From: Streptomyces cinnabarinus
GTDB lineage: Bacteria; Actinomycetota; Actinomycetes; Streptomycetales; Streptomycetaceae
Assembly: GCF_027270315.1 (NCBI RefSeq)
Contig: NZ_CP114413.1
Coordinates: forward strand, 9,176,001 to 9,240,000
Length of the DNA stretch: 64,000 nt
Reading direction: 5' to 3'
Part shown: piece after piece, positions 9,225 through 18,482 of the stretch
Layout: the number at the start of each line of letters is the position of its first letter
Position numbering within the stretch: the stretch's first letter is position 1
Program-made: the position numbers and the translations under genes
Notes under the pieces: model-generated
What the model was told of the DNA's origin: nothing
The model's database searches: none
The model's input: only the letters and a program-made list of their open reading frames with translations

Positions 9225-9616
9225 CTACGCTGCGGCGAGTTGGAGGAGTTCTGGTACGCCGTGTGCGCGGGTGTGGGGCTGGAAGCGGGGGAGGAGGTCG
9301 GCGACGAGCTGTTCGCAGCGGGGTGCTCCGAAGCGGCGGGCCAGGGTCAGGCGCCGGTGGCCAGGCTGAGCGTCTGTCCGGCCTGGTGGTGGCGGTGCTC
9401 GTGGGCCTGGTCCAGGTTGGCGTGCAGCTGCTTGGCGACAGTGCCCGGGTCGGCGTCGGGGACGGGGTGGCCGGCGCCGAGGATGCGCCGGTAGGTCCCG
9501 CGGTATTCGCTGTTGCCGTCCGCGATCAGCGCGGCGGCTCCCGGGGACTTGGCCGCGGCGGTGGCGCACTCCTCGGCCCTCGGCCCTGTTCTCGTACAGC
9601 TACGGCCAATGGACAT
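9225..9616 (-). pseudogene. Unidentified gene fragment in two frames
   Basis: Two minus-strand segments read like parts of one protein: AEECATAAAKSPGAAALIAD to HHQAGQTLSLATG, and in a second frame FGAPRCEQLVADLLPRFQPH. I do not recognise the family. The 5' end abuts the IS1182-type element at 9640, so the gene may have been cut by that insertion as well as frameshifted. Confidence 0.3.
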
Positions 9617-9633
9617 GTAGCGCTACGAACCGC

Positions 9634-9657
9634 GTCACCGATCCTGCTGGCCAATTC
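9634..9657. repeat. IS1182 left inverted repeat with flanking direct repeat
   Basis: GTCACC (9634-9639) is followed by the 18-bp end 9640-9657. The matching inverted copy is at 11480-11497 and the second GTCACC at 11498-11503. Confidence 0.75.
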
Positions 9658-11497
9658 CATTGCTGGTCGGTTGTGTTGCTCGCTCCGTATAGCGGTCGCG
9701 TCTTCCGTCATCGGCCGCAGGGTGGGGTGTGGGGTGTCGATGCAGGCGCGGCCGTGGCCGCAGGTGCCGGAAGCGACCGGGCACGCAGCACGGGCCGCAG
9801 CGGCGCGAGGACCGTATCCGTTGGCGATGAGGGTCCGTGACGAGCTCGGTGAACAGTTCTCGGACGCCGAGTTCGCCCAGGCATTCGGGGTGCGGGGGCG
9901 GCGGGGCTGGTCGCCGGGGCAGTTGGCGCTGGTGACGGTGCTGCAGTTCGCCGAGAACCTCACCGACCGGGCCGCGGCGCATCGGGTGCGGTTCGGGATG
10001 GACGTCAAGTACGCGCTGGGTATGGAGCTGGACGATCCAGGGTTCGACGCCTCGGTGTTGTCCGAGTTCCGTGCCCGCCTGGTCGAACACGGCCTGGAGG
10101 AGCGGGCGCTGGACCTGCTGCTGACCACGTTGAAGGACAAGGGCCTGGTGAAGGCGGGCGGGCGGCAGCGGACCGACTCCACTCGTGTGCTGGCGGTGCG
10201 GTACGAGACCTGAACCGGCTGGAACTGGCCGAGGAGACCCTGCGCGCCGCGATGGAGTCCCTGGCATGCGCGGCGCCCGACTGGCTGGCCGAGGCGGTGC
10301 CGATTCGACAATGGACGGAGCGGTACGGGCCGCGGATCGACTCCTGGCAACTGCCGTCGTCCCAGGCCCAGCGCACCGAGCTGGCGCTGGCTTACGGCCG
10401 GGACGGCTTCGCGCTCCTCGAAGCGGCGCATGCCGCGGACGCACCGCTGTGGCTGCGGGAACTCCCGGCGGTGCAGGTCCTGCGGGCGGTGTGGCTGCAG
10501 AACTACACGCGCACGGTCAGTGAGACGGGGCGGGAGGTGAAGCGACGGGAGAGCGAGGATCTCCCGCCGAGCAGACTGCGACTGACCTCGCCGTATGACC
10601 TGGACACGCGCTACGGCCTCAAACAGGGCTCATGGTGGACCGGCTACAAGGTCCACATCAGCGAGACCTGCGACCCCGAGGAAGAGAAAGAGAACATCCC
10701 TGCTGACGGCGGGACGGCACCCGGGTCCGGATCGGATGCGGCCGGCCCACTGCGCATCATCACCAACATCGCGACCACCGATGCCACCGTGACCGACGCG
10801 GAGATGACCGAACCGGTCCACCACATGCTCGCCGCCCGCGACCTGCTGCCTGCCGAGCACGATCTGGACTCCGGCTACCCGTCAGCCGAGCTGATCGTCG
10901 GTATGAAGCAGAGCTTCGGCGTCACCCTGGTCACCCCGGTCCTGCTGGACAGCTCACCCCAGGCCCGCTCCGGCGCCGGGTTCAGCCGCACCGCCTTCAC
11001 TATCGACTGGGACAACCGACAGGCCACCTGCCCGCGCGGGCACACCAGTACCTGGTGGAGCCCCGCCGTCCAACGCGGCGCCAAAGCGATCGTGGTCAAG
11101 TTCGACAAGGAGACCTGTCATCCCTGCCCAGTCCGCGACAAATGCACCCGAGCCAGAAGTGGCGGCCGCACACTCTCCCTGCGCTCCTGCGATCAACAGC
11201 AGGTCCTCGATGAGGCCCACACTCTGCAGACCAGTCAGGAATGGCGGGCCAAGTACGCCACCCGCGCTGGCGTCGAGGGCACCATCCACCAGGCCGTCGC
11301 CGTCACTGGCATGAGACGCGCCCGCTACCGCGGCCTGCAGAAGACCCATCTGGAACACGCGTACTCGGCGGTCGCGCTCAACCTCATCCGCCTCGACGCC
11401 TGGTGGAACGGCCATCTCCTCGACCGAACCCGCTGCAGTCACCTCGCCCGACTCGACCCCTCCCTCACCGCGTGACCTCGAATTGGCCAGCAGGATC
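9640..11497. mobile_element. IS1182-family insertion sequence with inactive transposase
   Basis: It is delimited by 18-bp perfect inverted repeats, 9640-9657 (gatcctgctggccaattc) and 11480-11497. The six bases GTCACC occur directly outside both ends (9634-9639 and 11498-11503), consistent with a target duplication. It contains one transposase gene that is frameshifted in the middle. Unlike most IS fragments in this window it keeps both ends. Confidence 0.82.
9734..11475 (+). pseudogene. IS1182-family transposase, frameshifted
   Basis: The N-terminal part starts at GTG 9734 (or ATG 9740) and shows the usual opening: ARPWPQVPEAT, ELGEQFSDAEFAQAFG, GRRGWSPGQLALVTVLQ, and RFGMDVKYALGMELDDPGFD. 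It reads to DSTRVLAVRYE and stops at 10211-10213. The other frame resumes at once with LNRLELAEETLRAAMES and runs to 11475. That part includes SPYDLDTRYGLKQGSWWTGY and the C-terminal GVEGTIHQAV and MRRARYRGLQKTHLEH. A single indel near 10200 therefore separates two otherwise complete halves. The catalytic core is split, so the transposase is inactive unless frameshifting restores it. Confidence 0.88.
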
Positions 11498-11503
11498 GTC
11501 ACC
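11480..11503. repeat. IS1182 right inverted repeat with flanking direct repeat
   Basis: Inverse of 9640-9657, followed by GTCACC. It ends about 70 bp upstream of the AraC-family gene, so the insertion may have altered that gene's promoter. Confidence 0.75.
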
Positions 11504-11574
11504 AGCCGCAAACGGTGGTGATCAGTCCTTGGACTGTGATCTTCCTGGGGTGGGCGGCTCGTACACTGACGAAA

Positions 11575-12411
11575 ATGGAGGACCACACGGCCACCGGGAT
11601 CGGTGCACGTCCGGCGCCCGTCTTGCGGGAGTACGTCGACTCGTATGTCGGCTTCGACCTCCGCGGGCTCCCGACGGGGGTGCACTGCGGCCCGCCGAGC
11701 CGCGCGCTCACTGCGGTGATCAGCCTGTCAGATCCTTTGGAGGTGGCGGCGGGCGTTGACGACGGGTCACCGGTCACCCGATTCGGCAGCGTGGCCAGCG
11801 GTCTGATGCGCCGGTCCGTCGCGATTCACCACGACGGACGCCAGCAAGGTGTTCAGGTATCGCTGACACCGCTCGGGGCCCGGGCCATCTACGGCATGCC
11901 GTCCGCCGAGCTCGCCCACCGACTGGTCCCACTTGACGAGCTTCTCGGAGCGCTTGCCGTCGAGCTGGTCGACCGGCTCCGATCGGCGACAACGTGGGCG
12001 GCGCGGTTCACCGCGCTGGACGAATTGCTCCTCCGAGCTGTCAGCCGTGGCGCCTGCGGCGACCATGTGCGTTGGGTGCGCCCCGAGGTAGCCGAGGCAT
12101 GGCGCCGCCTCGTCGCCGCGCGGGGTTGCGTCCAGGTTGGTGCGGTCGCCGCGGAACTCGGCTGGAGCCGTCGGTACCTCACAGAGCGGTTTCGCGGTGA
12201 GGTGGGCCTGTCGCCGAAGACCTTCGCCCGAGTCTTGCGCTTCGAGCACGCGCACGAACTGGCGGCGGCGCAGGACCCGCTCCCGTGGGGCGATGTGGCA
12301 ACCGTCTCCGGCTACGCCGACCAGGCCCATCTCGTTCGGGACTGGCGCGAGTTCACGGGCCGATCGCCGACGGCCTGGCGTCGCAGCGAAGTCCTCCTCG
12401 GAGCCGGGTAG
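11575..12411 (+). CDS. AraC-family transcriptional regulator
   Basis: About 278 residues from the ATG at 11575; an upstream in-frame start at 11515 would lie close to the IS1182 end. Residues 1-150 form a sensor-like domain (PAPVLREYVDSYVGFDLRG). The last 100 residues hold the double AraC helix-turn-helix: CVQVGAVAAELGWSRRYLTE, then VATVSGYADQAHLVRDWREF and TGRSPTAWRR. It precedes a cupin/SGNH pair on the same strand by 82 bp and may control it. The ligand is unknown. No strong ribosome-binding site is visible, and the promoter region is shortened by the IS element. Confidence 0.88.
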   Translation: MEDHTATGIGARPAPVLREYVDSYVGFDLRGLPTGVHCGPPSRALTAVISLSDPLEVAAGVDDGSPVTRFGSVASGLMRRSVAIHHDGRQQGVQVSLTPLGARAIYGMPSAELAHRLVPLDELLGALAVELVDRLRSATTWAARFTALDELLLRAVSRGACGDHVRWVRPEVAEAWRRLVAARGCVQVGAVAAELGWSRRYLTERFRGEVGLSPKTFARVLRFEHAHELAAAQDPLPWGDVATVSGYADQAHLVRDWREFTGRSPTAWRRSEVLLGAG

Positions 12412-12493
12412 CGGCCAACCGTCCGCCGGTCGCGCCGTCTTCTCTTCCCTTTTCTTCAAGACCGGCCGATCGCTGTCGTGGACGATCGTCGGC

Positions 12494-12964
12494 ATGAGAC
12501 TCGTCAACCACGAACGCAATGCCATGGACCTGCGGACCACCCCCGTGCACCTCGGACTGGGATCGAGAGCGACACCGGTCGAGGGTTTCACCTGGGACCC
12601 GGAGGTGCTCCAGGCTTACGGCGCCGCGGTCGCGGCAGACGGCGCCGAGGGCCGGATGGTGATGATCTTCGACGGCGACAGGCTCGGCGACCACTGGGAG
12701 AGCCACCCTGCAGGCGACGAACTGGTCGTTTGCCTCAGCGGGTCCGTGACGGTCACCCGCGACGTGGACGGGGTGCCCGACCGCGTTCTGCTCGGGCCGG
12801 GCGAGGCCACCATCAACCCGGCCGGGGTATGGCATGTGGTCGACATGGAGGGGCCGACGTCCATCCTGGCCATCACTGCGACCCTCGGCACCGACCACCG
12901 TCCTCGGACCGACACCCGCCCGACCGAACGCGTCGGCACGCCCAGCCCGGAGGAAGCGCCGTGA
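12494..12964 (+). CDS. Cupin-domain protein
   Basis: About 156 residues. The core has a cupin pattern: HPAGDELVVCLSGSVTVTRD (cupin motif 1 region) and LGPGEATINPAGVWHVVDM (motif 2 region with the conserved histidine). The metal ligands of motif 1 look reduced, so it may bind a ligand rather than catalyse. The ATG at 12494 is preferred; a second in-frame ATG follows at 12524. Its stop overlaps the GTG of the next gene (GTGA at 12961-12964), which implies translational coupling. Confidence 0.8.
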   Translation: MRLVNHERNAMDLRTTPVHLGLGSRATPVEGFTWDPEVLQAYGAAVAADGAEGRMVMIFDGDRLGDHWESHPAGDELVVCLSGSVTVTRDVDGVPDRVLLGPGEATINPAGVWHVVDMEGPTSILAITATLGTDHRPRTDTRPTERVGTPSPEEAP

Positions 12965-13680
12965 CGACACGCATCGCGTGCCTCGGCGACAGCCTCACCC
13001 GCGCGCAGTTCAGCGTCGACTACCTGGGTCTTCTCGGACGACGCCACCCTCCCGGTGACGTGCAGTTTGCCCGTTTCGGCGCCAACGGCGACTTCGCCTA
13101 CAACCTCTTGCAGCGCCTCGATACTGTCGTCACGAACCCACCCGATGTGATCACTGTGTTGATCGGGACCAACGACGCCCGAGCAAGCCTTGCCGGCTAC
13201 CCCGTCGAGCAGGCCATGAAGCGCAAATAGCTCCCCGATCGCCCGTCGTCAGGCTGGTTCCAACAGTGCCTGGGAGCCGTCGTCGCACGGCTGCGAGCGG
13301 AGACCGACGCGACGATCGGTCTGCTGTCGCTACCAGTACTCGGCCAACAACTCGACGGAACAGCGGCACAGGCATCGCAGGCGTACAGCCGGATGATCGC
13401 CGAGGTCGCCGCCGCCAACGAGGTGGCCTACCTTCCGCTCCACGAACGCCAGATAGAGGAACTGCCCCAAGCGGACCCGCCGCCGATTTCATACCGGGAG
13501 GTGACGCCCGCAGCGGCCGTCGGCGTCCTCGTCCAGCACGCAGTGCTGCGCCGCAGTCTCGACACGATCTCGCGGCGGCGAGGTCTCGTGCTCACGACCG
13601 ACCACATCCACCAGAACAGCCGCGGCGCCACCCTTATCGCTGAGGTCATCGACGCCGGTCTGCTGACCCAGAGCGCGTAG
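12961..13680 (+). pseudogene. SGNH/GDSL hydrolase with a single in-frame TAG
   Basis: It starts at GTG 12961 with TTRIACLGDSLTRAQ (block I, GDS serine). Then come FGANGDFAYNLLQRL (glycine and oxyanion region), VLIGTNDARASL (block III asparagine), and near the end LVLTTDHIHQNSRGATLIAE (block V Asp-x-x-His). All four catalytic blocks lie in one frame, interrupted only by TAG at 13228-13230 after EQAMKRK. The sequence resumes at once with LPDRPSSGWFQQCLGA. A single base change from a glutamine codon would explain this. It is either a recent pseudogene or a stop-codon variant. Members are esterases or lipases. Confidence 0.85.
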
Positions 13681-13800
13681 CTGGTTCCGGCGCCCGGCCA
13701 GTCGGATGCCATCTACCGTGCGGAGGTGGCATGGCTTCGGGCAGCGGCTCGGTGCCGATCGGTAAGACGCCGTGTGCTGCTCGTCCGAGGCGCGAAGCCG

Positions 13801-14340
13801 CCCGTCTTCCCCGTCGCCGCGGTCGACGACCCGGCACTGCCGGAGGTCCTGGCCTAGCTGGGCGCCGCGCGGGTGGACGAGATGGACGCTGACACCGCCA
13901 ATCGGGAGCTGTCCATCGCGCGCAAGGCGATCGGCTGGTGGCAGCGCCAGGGCTGGATCGAAGGCGATCCCACGATCGGCATCGAGCGGCGGCCGGCACC
14001 GCCGGACCGCACCAAGGCTCTCGCGGAGAACCAGATCGCCGCCCTGTGGCGCCTTGACGTCGCGCTGCGGGAAAGACGCAGTGGAAGATGCTCTACGAGT
14101 CCGCCGCTCGGGCCGACGAGGTGTTGTGCCTCAACGTGGAAGACCTCTATCCACAGGACAAGCACGGCAGGATCACCGCCAAGGGCGGGGCGACCGAGTG
14201 GATTCACTGGCAGTCCGGCACCGCCCAGCTGCTGCCCCGCCTCATCGCCCGCCGCACCCGCTGTTCCTCACCGACCGCAAGCCCCGGCCGGAACCCCGAC
14301 ACTCGACGTGTGTCGGGGTACTGGCTCATCTGCAGAGTGA
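13801..14340 (+). pseudogene. Tyrosine recombinase/integrase remnant
   Basis: Readable pieces are LGAARVDEMDADTANRELS, AIGWWQRQGWIEGDPTIGIE, then in a second frame KMLYESAARADEVLCLNVED (the Box I arginine region), KGGATEWIHWQS and LLPRLIARRTR. The lesions are an in-frame TAG near 13855, a one-base loss near 14070 and another near 14255. The reading ends at LDVC, before the catalytic His-x-x-Arg and tyrosine. It is probably a relic of an integrated element. I saw no attachment site or tRNA gene beside it. Confidence 0.8.
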
Positions 14341-14380
14341 AGTACGGGCTCAAATGCAGAGGTGCGTACGGAGTTTTGGC

Positions 14381-14410
14381 CGGGTCGAGGGCGTCAGCCC
14401 TCGACCCGGC
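14381..14410. terminator. Perfect 12-bp hairpin, terminator-like
   Basis: CCGGGTCGAGGG (14381-14392) pairs perfectly with 14399-14410 across a six-base loop. There is no T-run, as is common for actinobacterial terminators. It lies between the convergent ends of the integrase and IstB relics. Confidence 0.6.
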
Positions 14411-14560
14411 CGTGTGGAGTGAAGCCGCGGATTCAGGCGGTCGCTGCGTCGCCGCCGTCGATCGCGAAGAGTTTGTTGCGGAGCCGGTAGCTGTTGCCGT
14501 GATCGAGACGACTTCGCAGTGATGCAGCAGGCGGTCAAGGATCGCGACGCACCATCTTCG
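14411..14560 (-). pseudogene. IstB-like ATP-binding helper of an IS21 element, 3' fragment
   Basis: The minus strand reads LDRLLHHCEVVSIT. After a one-base slip it reads NSYRLRNKLFAIDGGDAAT, the characteristic IstB C-terminus. Only the last 40 or so codons remain. IstB assists IS21 transposition; no IstA is present. Confidence 0.75.
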
Positions 14561-14700
14561 CGCAGACCACCAACGAGGCCGTCCGCACCCAACGGTCGCC
14601 GATGCGAAGCGTGTCTGCGATCTGTCTGCCCGTTTCTCATCGGCACGGCCTCCGGTGGCTAGCGGCCGACAGTCTTACGCAGCCCGGCCGGTCGGATGGG

Positions 14701-15102
14701 TCAGGGCCGGTCGTACCACTCGCACTTGACTGCCATGTCCTCATCGCTAAGACAGATCCTGACGGATGCCGCCCCGCCGGGCACATCCGCAGGGAGCACG
14801 GTATTGAACTGGTATGTAACGTTGCACTGAAGGGTGGTGCTCCAGGTGCCGAGCTCGTTGCCAGAGGCACCGTACGTGCTGAACCCCACCCTGTTGCAGC
14901 CGACGGCCTGGAGTTTCCCACCGGCCCCGACCGACCGGTCGTACCAAGTCAGGGTGCCGCGGACGGAGCTGGCGCCGAGCGTGACGTCGAAAGGGGTGGT
15001 CGGGTAGGGGGCGGTCTGCGCGCCGGCGGCGGTGGGAGCGCCCAGCAAGGTGCCCGCGGTCAGCACGACGAAACCGAGGGCGGCGGCGAGATGAGTCTTC
15101 AT
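14701..15102 (-). CDS. Small secreted protein, paralogue of 15418-15870
   Basis: A 133-residue protein with a Sec signal peptide (charged start MKTH, hydrophobic core, likely cleavage after GAPTAAGAQ). The mature part of about 105 residues is predicted beta-rich, with the pattern SSVRGTLTWYDRSVG, AVGCNRVGFSTYG, TWSTTLQC, and a C-terminal ICLSD...CEWYD. Four cysteines could form two disulphides. It shares order and motifs with the next gene on this strand. GGAGAG lies just upstream of the ATG. I do not recognise a named family and give no function beyond secretion. Confidence 0.72.
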   Translation of the reverse strand: MKTHLAAALGFVVLTAGTLLGAPTAAGAQTAPYPTTPFDVTLGASSVRGTLTWYDRSVGAGGKLQAVGCNRVGFSTYGASGNELGTWSTTLQCNVTYQFNTVLPADVPGGAASVRICLSDEDMAVKCEWYDRP

Positions 15103-15417
15103 TCGCTCTCCAGGATGGGGCCTACAGGGCCCGACACGCGGTCGCGTGCGGGATCAACCGGGTGAAGCGGAACCGGGCGGTGGCGCCCCGGTTCGGCAAA
15201 CTCGCGGTCCGTCTCGAAGCGACGATTCTCATCGCCGCGATCAACACATGGCTGTGGCCTGCCGGATGTGTCAGCCCCGCATGTCATTCTGGCCGTGATC
15301 GGGTCAGCGGGCTGAGGGGCGACAGGGCCAATGGGAGCTGCGCGCCTTACGATCTGGGTGGGCCGACCGCGACCTCCCCGGACGGCCCACCCAGAACACC
15401 AGCAACGTCCTAGACGA

Positions 15418-15870
15418 CTAGTGCAGGCCGTCGATGCAGTAGCCGGCGCGGTAGCAGGTCTGTCCCTTGAGGTAGTTCTGGTTTCCGTCGGTCATGTAGA
15501 CCCAGATGTTGTCGGACCCACCGACGACGTCCGCGGCAAGGGCGAAGTCCGCCGGCCCGGATCGATCGCACCAGGTGCTGGTGCTCTTGAAGTCCAGCGA
15601 GGTGCTACCGGCGAACGCCCGCACGTAGACCCGCCGACACCCGGTGGCCTTGAACGATGCGTCGACTGCGACCGACCGGTTGGACCAGCTGGCCGTGCCT
15701 TTGTAGTAGCTCGCCCCGTACTCAATCGAGACGGTGGCGCCAGCAGTGACGGCGGCGGTCGCGGGTGTCGCCGCGAAGACCACCCCGGCAACCGACGCGG
15801 CGGCGGTCACGGCCACGCCGACCTTCCTCGTGCGGCTCTTCACCTTCGGTCTGTCGTTCAACCTCACCAT
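15418..15870 (-). CDS. Small secreted protein, paralogue of 14701-15102
   Basis: About 150 residues from the ATG at 15870. It has a long signal peptide (charged RLNDRPKVKSRTRK, then a hydrophobic stretch, cleavage probably after ATAA). The mature domain shows YYKGTASWSNRSVAV, ATGCRRVYVRAFAG, STWCDRSG, and a C-terminal cysteine-rich end CYRAGYCIDG. The order G-T-x-x-W-x-x-R-S-V, then A-x-G-C-x-R-V matches the downstream gene, so the two are duplicates that have diverged. Unlike its neighbour it ends in a CYRAGYC motif. Function unknown; probably extracellular. Confidence 0.72.
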   Translation of the reverse strand: MVRLNDRPKVKSRTRKVGVAVTAAASVAGVVFAATPATAAVTAGATVSIEYGASYYKGTASWSNRSVAVDASFKATGCRRVYVRAFAGSTSLDFKSTSTWCDRSGPADFALAADVVGGSDNIWVYMTDGNQNYLKGQTCYRAGYCIDGLH

Positions 15871-16059
15871 GACAACCACTCCCAGGTTCCTCGAGTAACG
15901 GGTGCACAACCCCACCGTCGTGCGGACGCGACCGCCTCAGATCGGGCAGTGAACGTTGCTGCCGTTGTTCGGCAACACGACTCAAACATGCGTGGACCTC
16001 GTGCCGGAAAGCATTCGAGCCGGTTCAAATCCATCGCGACGACTGCTACCGTCGGAGCG

Positions 16060-17043
16060 GTGCTCACTCTGCGTGTAGACGTCGACACAGTGTCCAGGAC
16101 GCGATTGGCCCCTTCCCCCGCGTCGGAGTCCATGGCGTGGCTGAAACTCACCGCCGCCTCGGGACGGCACCCGGTGTTCGGAGATCCCGGACCACTCGCC
16201 CGCGCGTCACTTGCCCATCCCGACGTTGCCCTGCTCGCGGATCTGTTGCCGCAAAACGGCGACACCTACAGACCTGACCTGCTCACCCCTCAGCCAGGAA
16301 CGGACGCACAGCGCCGCGACCTGCTCGACGAGCAGATCGCGCAAATCGAGGCCGCAGCGCAAGACGACCTCGAAACCCAGGTCTTCACCCACACCCGGAC
16401 CCACTGGACCAGGCCGCTGCTGGCCACCACCCGCCGGATCGCAGAGTCGGGGCGGATGCAGCGACATCTCGCCAACGGTCTCGCCCGGTTCTGGCGCGAT
16501 ACCTTAGCCGAGGGCTGGCCCGAACTGCGCTCGATCACCCATCAGGACATCGCCCACCGCGCGACAGCCATCGCCACCCACGGCGTCGGCCGGATGCTCG
16601 GTGCACTCCACCCCGACATGGATTGGGCAGGTGACGCGATCACTTTCGCCAAGCCGCGGGATGCCGAAATCGATGTCACCGGCCGGGACCTGGTCCTCAC
16701 CCCCAGCGTGCTCAACTGGCCCGACGTCATCATCCAGGTCGACACCCCTGGGCAGTTCGTCCTCTACTACCCCGCCCAGCGGATCGGAGCCGACCGGGAT
16801 CGCAGGTCCGGAAAGATCGCGCAAGTGGTCGGCAACGCCCGAGCGGCCTTGCTGGCAGACCTCGAAACCGCCCGGTCCACCGCGGAACTCGCCGCCCGAA
16901 CCGGATACACCCCGGGCACCGTCTCCTACCACCTCAGCGCCCTGCGCCGCGCACGCCTCGTCACCAAGGTAAGAGACGGGCGCTACGTGTTGTACCAGCG
17001 GACCGCACATGCGGCAGGTCTGCTGGAAGAAGCTCGCGGCTAG
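16060..17043 (+). CDS. ArsR-family winged-helix regulator with long N-terminal domain
   Basis: About 327 residues from the GTG at 16060. The N-terminal two thirds match the DUF-type domain common before ArsR helices in actinomycetes (LRVDVDTVSRTRLAPSPASE, HPVFGDPGPLARA, FWRDTLAEGWPEL). The last 80 residues form the ArsR winged helix: RAALLADLETARSTAELAAR, YTPGTVSYHLSALRRA, GRYVLYQRT. No metal-binding cysteine pair is visible. I chose this start from the usual family N-terminus; GGAG lies close upstream. The target is unknown. It is divergent from the secreted gene at 15418-15870, with a 189-bp gap. Confidence 0.87.
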   Translation: MLTLRVDVDTVSRTRLAPSPASESMAWLKLTAASGRHPVFGDPGPLARASLAHPDVALLADLLPQNGDTYRPDLLTPQPGTDAQRRDLLDEQIAQIEAAAQDDLETQVFTHTRTHWTRPLLATTRRIAESGRMQRHLANGLARFWRDTLAEGWPELRSITHQDIAHRATAIATHGVGRMLGALHPDMDWAGDAITFAKPRDAEIDVTGRDLVLTPSVLNWPDVIIQVDTPGQFVLYYPAQRIGADRDRRSGKIAQVVGNARAALLADLETARSTAELAARTGYTPGTVSYHLSALRRARLVTKVRDGRYVLYQRTAHAAGLLEEARG

Positions 17044-17388
17044 GACGTTTCCTCCGGATCAGTGACGGGAGTAGAGGCGGCTGGCGAGCCGATACCCGGT
17101 GGGACGGGGGGTGTACGTGTTCGAGCAAGGCGTACGATGCCCGCCGTGGATGCCTCACACGACAACTTGCGGTGCGGGCTCTGTGGGCAGGTTATGGATG
17201 CCCAGCACGAGCAGAACCACGAGGAACCGGTGGTCAGCGCCGGCAGGAGCATGGAGTACGTAGTTATCGAACTGCGTGGAGCAACTGCTCATTGTCAAGC
17301 CGTCGATGACCCGTCTCGGATGAGCTGTACTGAGATTGTGGAGTCCTTGATGCCAGGGTTACGGTCCTGGCGAAGGAGAACCACATCA
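17044..17388. other. Gap between the ArsR gene and IS3 OrfA
   Basis: No gene recognised. The right part should contain the left end of the IS3-family element and its promoter. The inverted repeat cannot be fixed because the other end of the element is missing. AAGGAG at 17373-17378 serves OrfA. Confidence 0.4.
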
Positions 17389-18015
17389 GTGCCAGCACCA
17401 CGGAAGTATCCCGACGAGCTGCGTGAGCGCGCGATCCGCGAGGTCCGCACCACCGGCCGGCCCGTCGCGCATGTCGCGAAGGACCTCGGCATCCACAAGG
17501 AAGCCCTGCGGCAATGGGTCCGCCAGGCCGAAGCCGACCACGGCGAGCGCGATGACCGGCTGACCACCGCCGAACGCGACGAGCTCAGGCAACTCCGCAA
17601 GGAGAATGCCGAGTTGAAGCGGGCGAATGAGATCCTCAAAGCCGCCTCGGTGTTTTTGCCCAGGAGATCGACCGTCCCCGGACGAGGCCGAGCAGGTGAT
17701 CGACCACCTGCTCAGATGGACCTCGGGGTCGATCCCGTATGCCGGGTGCTGGAGCTGTCGCCGTCGACGTACTTCGCCCGCAAGAATCGGCCCAAGTCGG
17801 CCCGCCGGCTCCGCGACGAGCAGCTCATGCCCGTGATCGAGGAGATCCACGCCGAATCCGGCGGCACCTACGGCGCTCGGAGAATCACCCACGCGCTGCG
17901 GCGCAGGGGCGCGGATGCGGCCCGCTGCACGGTCGAACGGCTGATGGCCGAACTCGGCCTGGAAGGCGTCATCCGCGGGCGGCGGCGCCGCATCGGGAGA
18001 GGGGCGTTGGAATGA
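17389..18015 (+). pseudogene. IS3-family OrfA with truncated OrfB
   Basis: OrfA begins at GTG 17389 with the IS3 helix-turn-helix PAPRKYPDELRERAIREVR, HIHKEALRQWV-type helix and the leucine-zipper segment LRKENAELKRANEILKAASVF. At the T-run (TTTTTG near 17655) bases have been lost, so OrfA text is scrambled. OrfB reading then resumes in the same frame at DLGVDPVCRVLELSPSTYFA. OrfB continues to AESGGTYGARRITHALRRRG and VERLMAELGLEGVIRGRRRR, where it ends abruptly. The DDE catalytic domain is missing. The right junction falls at the start codon of the next gene. Confidence 0.85.
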
Positions 18016-18482
18016 CCTATGTCCTGCAGGCGGTGATCGCTGGTGAGCAGGTGTTGCGCGCCGCAGTGCGGGATCTGCCCGCTGCCCGGCTGGCTACGCT
18101 CGGACAGGGCCTGGCGCTGATGCCCCTGACAGACGCCCTCTGCGATGCCGTGGCGAGTGGCAGAGGCAGGGGTGCGAGGGGGTTTCGGTGGCTACCGGAC
18201 GGGTTCGATGTGGCTGTGGCCGGGTGGTCGGCCGCTGGGCCGGTGGCCTACGTGGAAGCCGAGTACTTCGGGGGAGCGGGCGAGCAGCGCGCCGCCGCGT
18301 GGGACGGAGGGACCCTCGTGTTGGGACCGCTCCATGTGGAGGAGGGCCAGCCGTTTCCGGCCACTGGCAGTCCTATCTCTCAGGCGTTGCGACGGCTGGG
18401 GGTGGTGGCGAGTGCCGACGGGGACGAGTTCTCGGCGGTGGGTCTTGGGCGGCATCGGCGCAGTGCGGCGTGGATCGCCTGA
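18012..18482 (+). CDS. Conserved hypothetical protein
   Basis: A 156-residue protein with a conserved look: MTYVLQAVIAGEQVLRAA, PAARLATLGQGLALMPLTDA, then PVAYVEAEYFGGAGEQRAAA and GSPISQALRRLGV. I recall this pattern from streptomycete hypothetical proteins but not a function. No signal peptide or membrane helix is visible. The ATG overlaps the stop of the truncated IS3 OrfB, so its native upstream region appears to have been replaced. AGAGGGG upstream could still act as a ribosome-binding site. Confidence 0.72.
   Translation: MTYVLQAVIAGEQVLRAAVRDLPAARLATLGQGLALMPLTDALCDAVASGRGRGARGFRWLPDGFDVAVAGWSAAGPVAYVEAEYFGGAGEQRAAAWDGGTLVLGPLHVEEGQPFPATGSPISQALRRLGVVASADGDEFSAVGLGRHRRSAAWIA

Noticed and set aside
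13801..14340. Integrase relic taken as evidence for a prophage or integrative element
   Set aside because: No tRNA, attachment repeats, excisionase, replication or phage structural genes were seen nearby.
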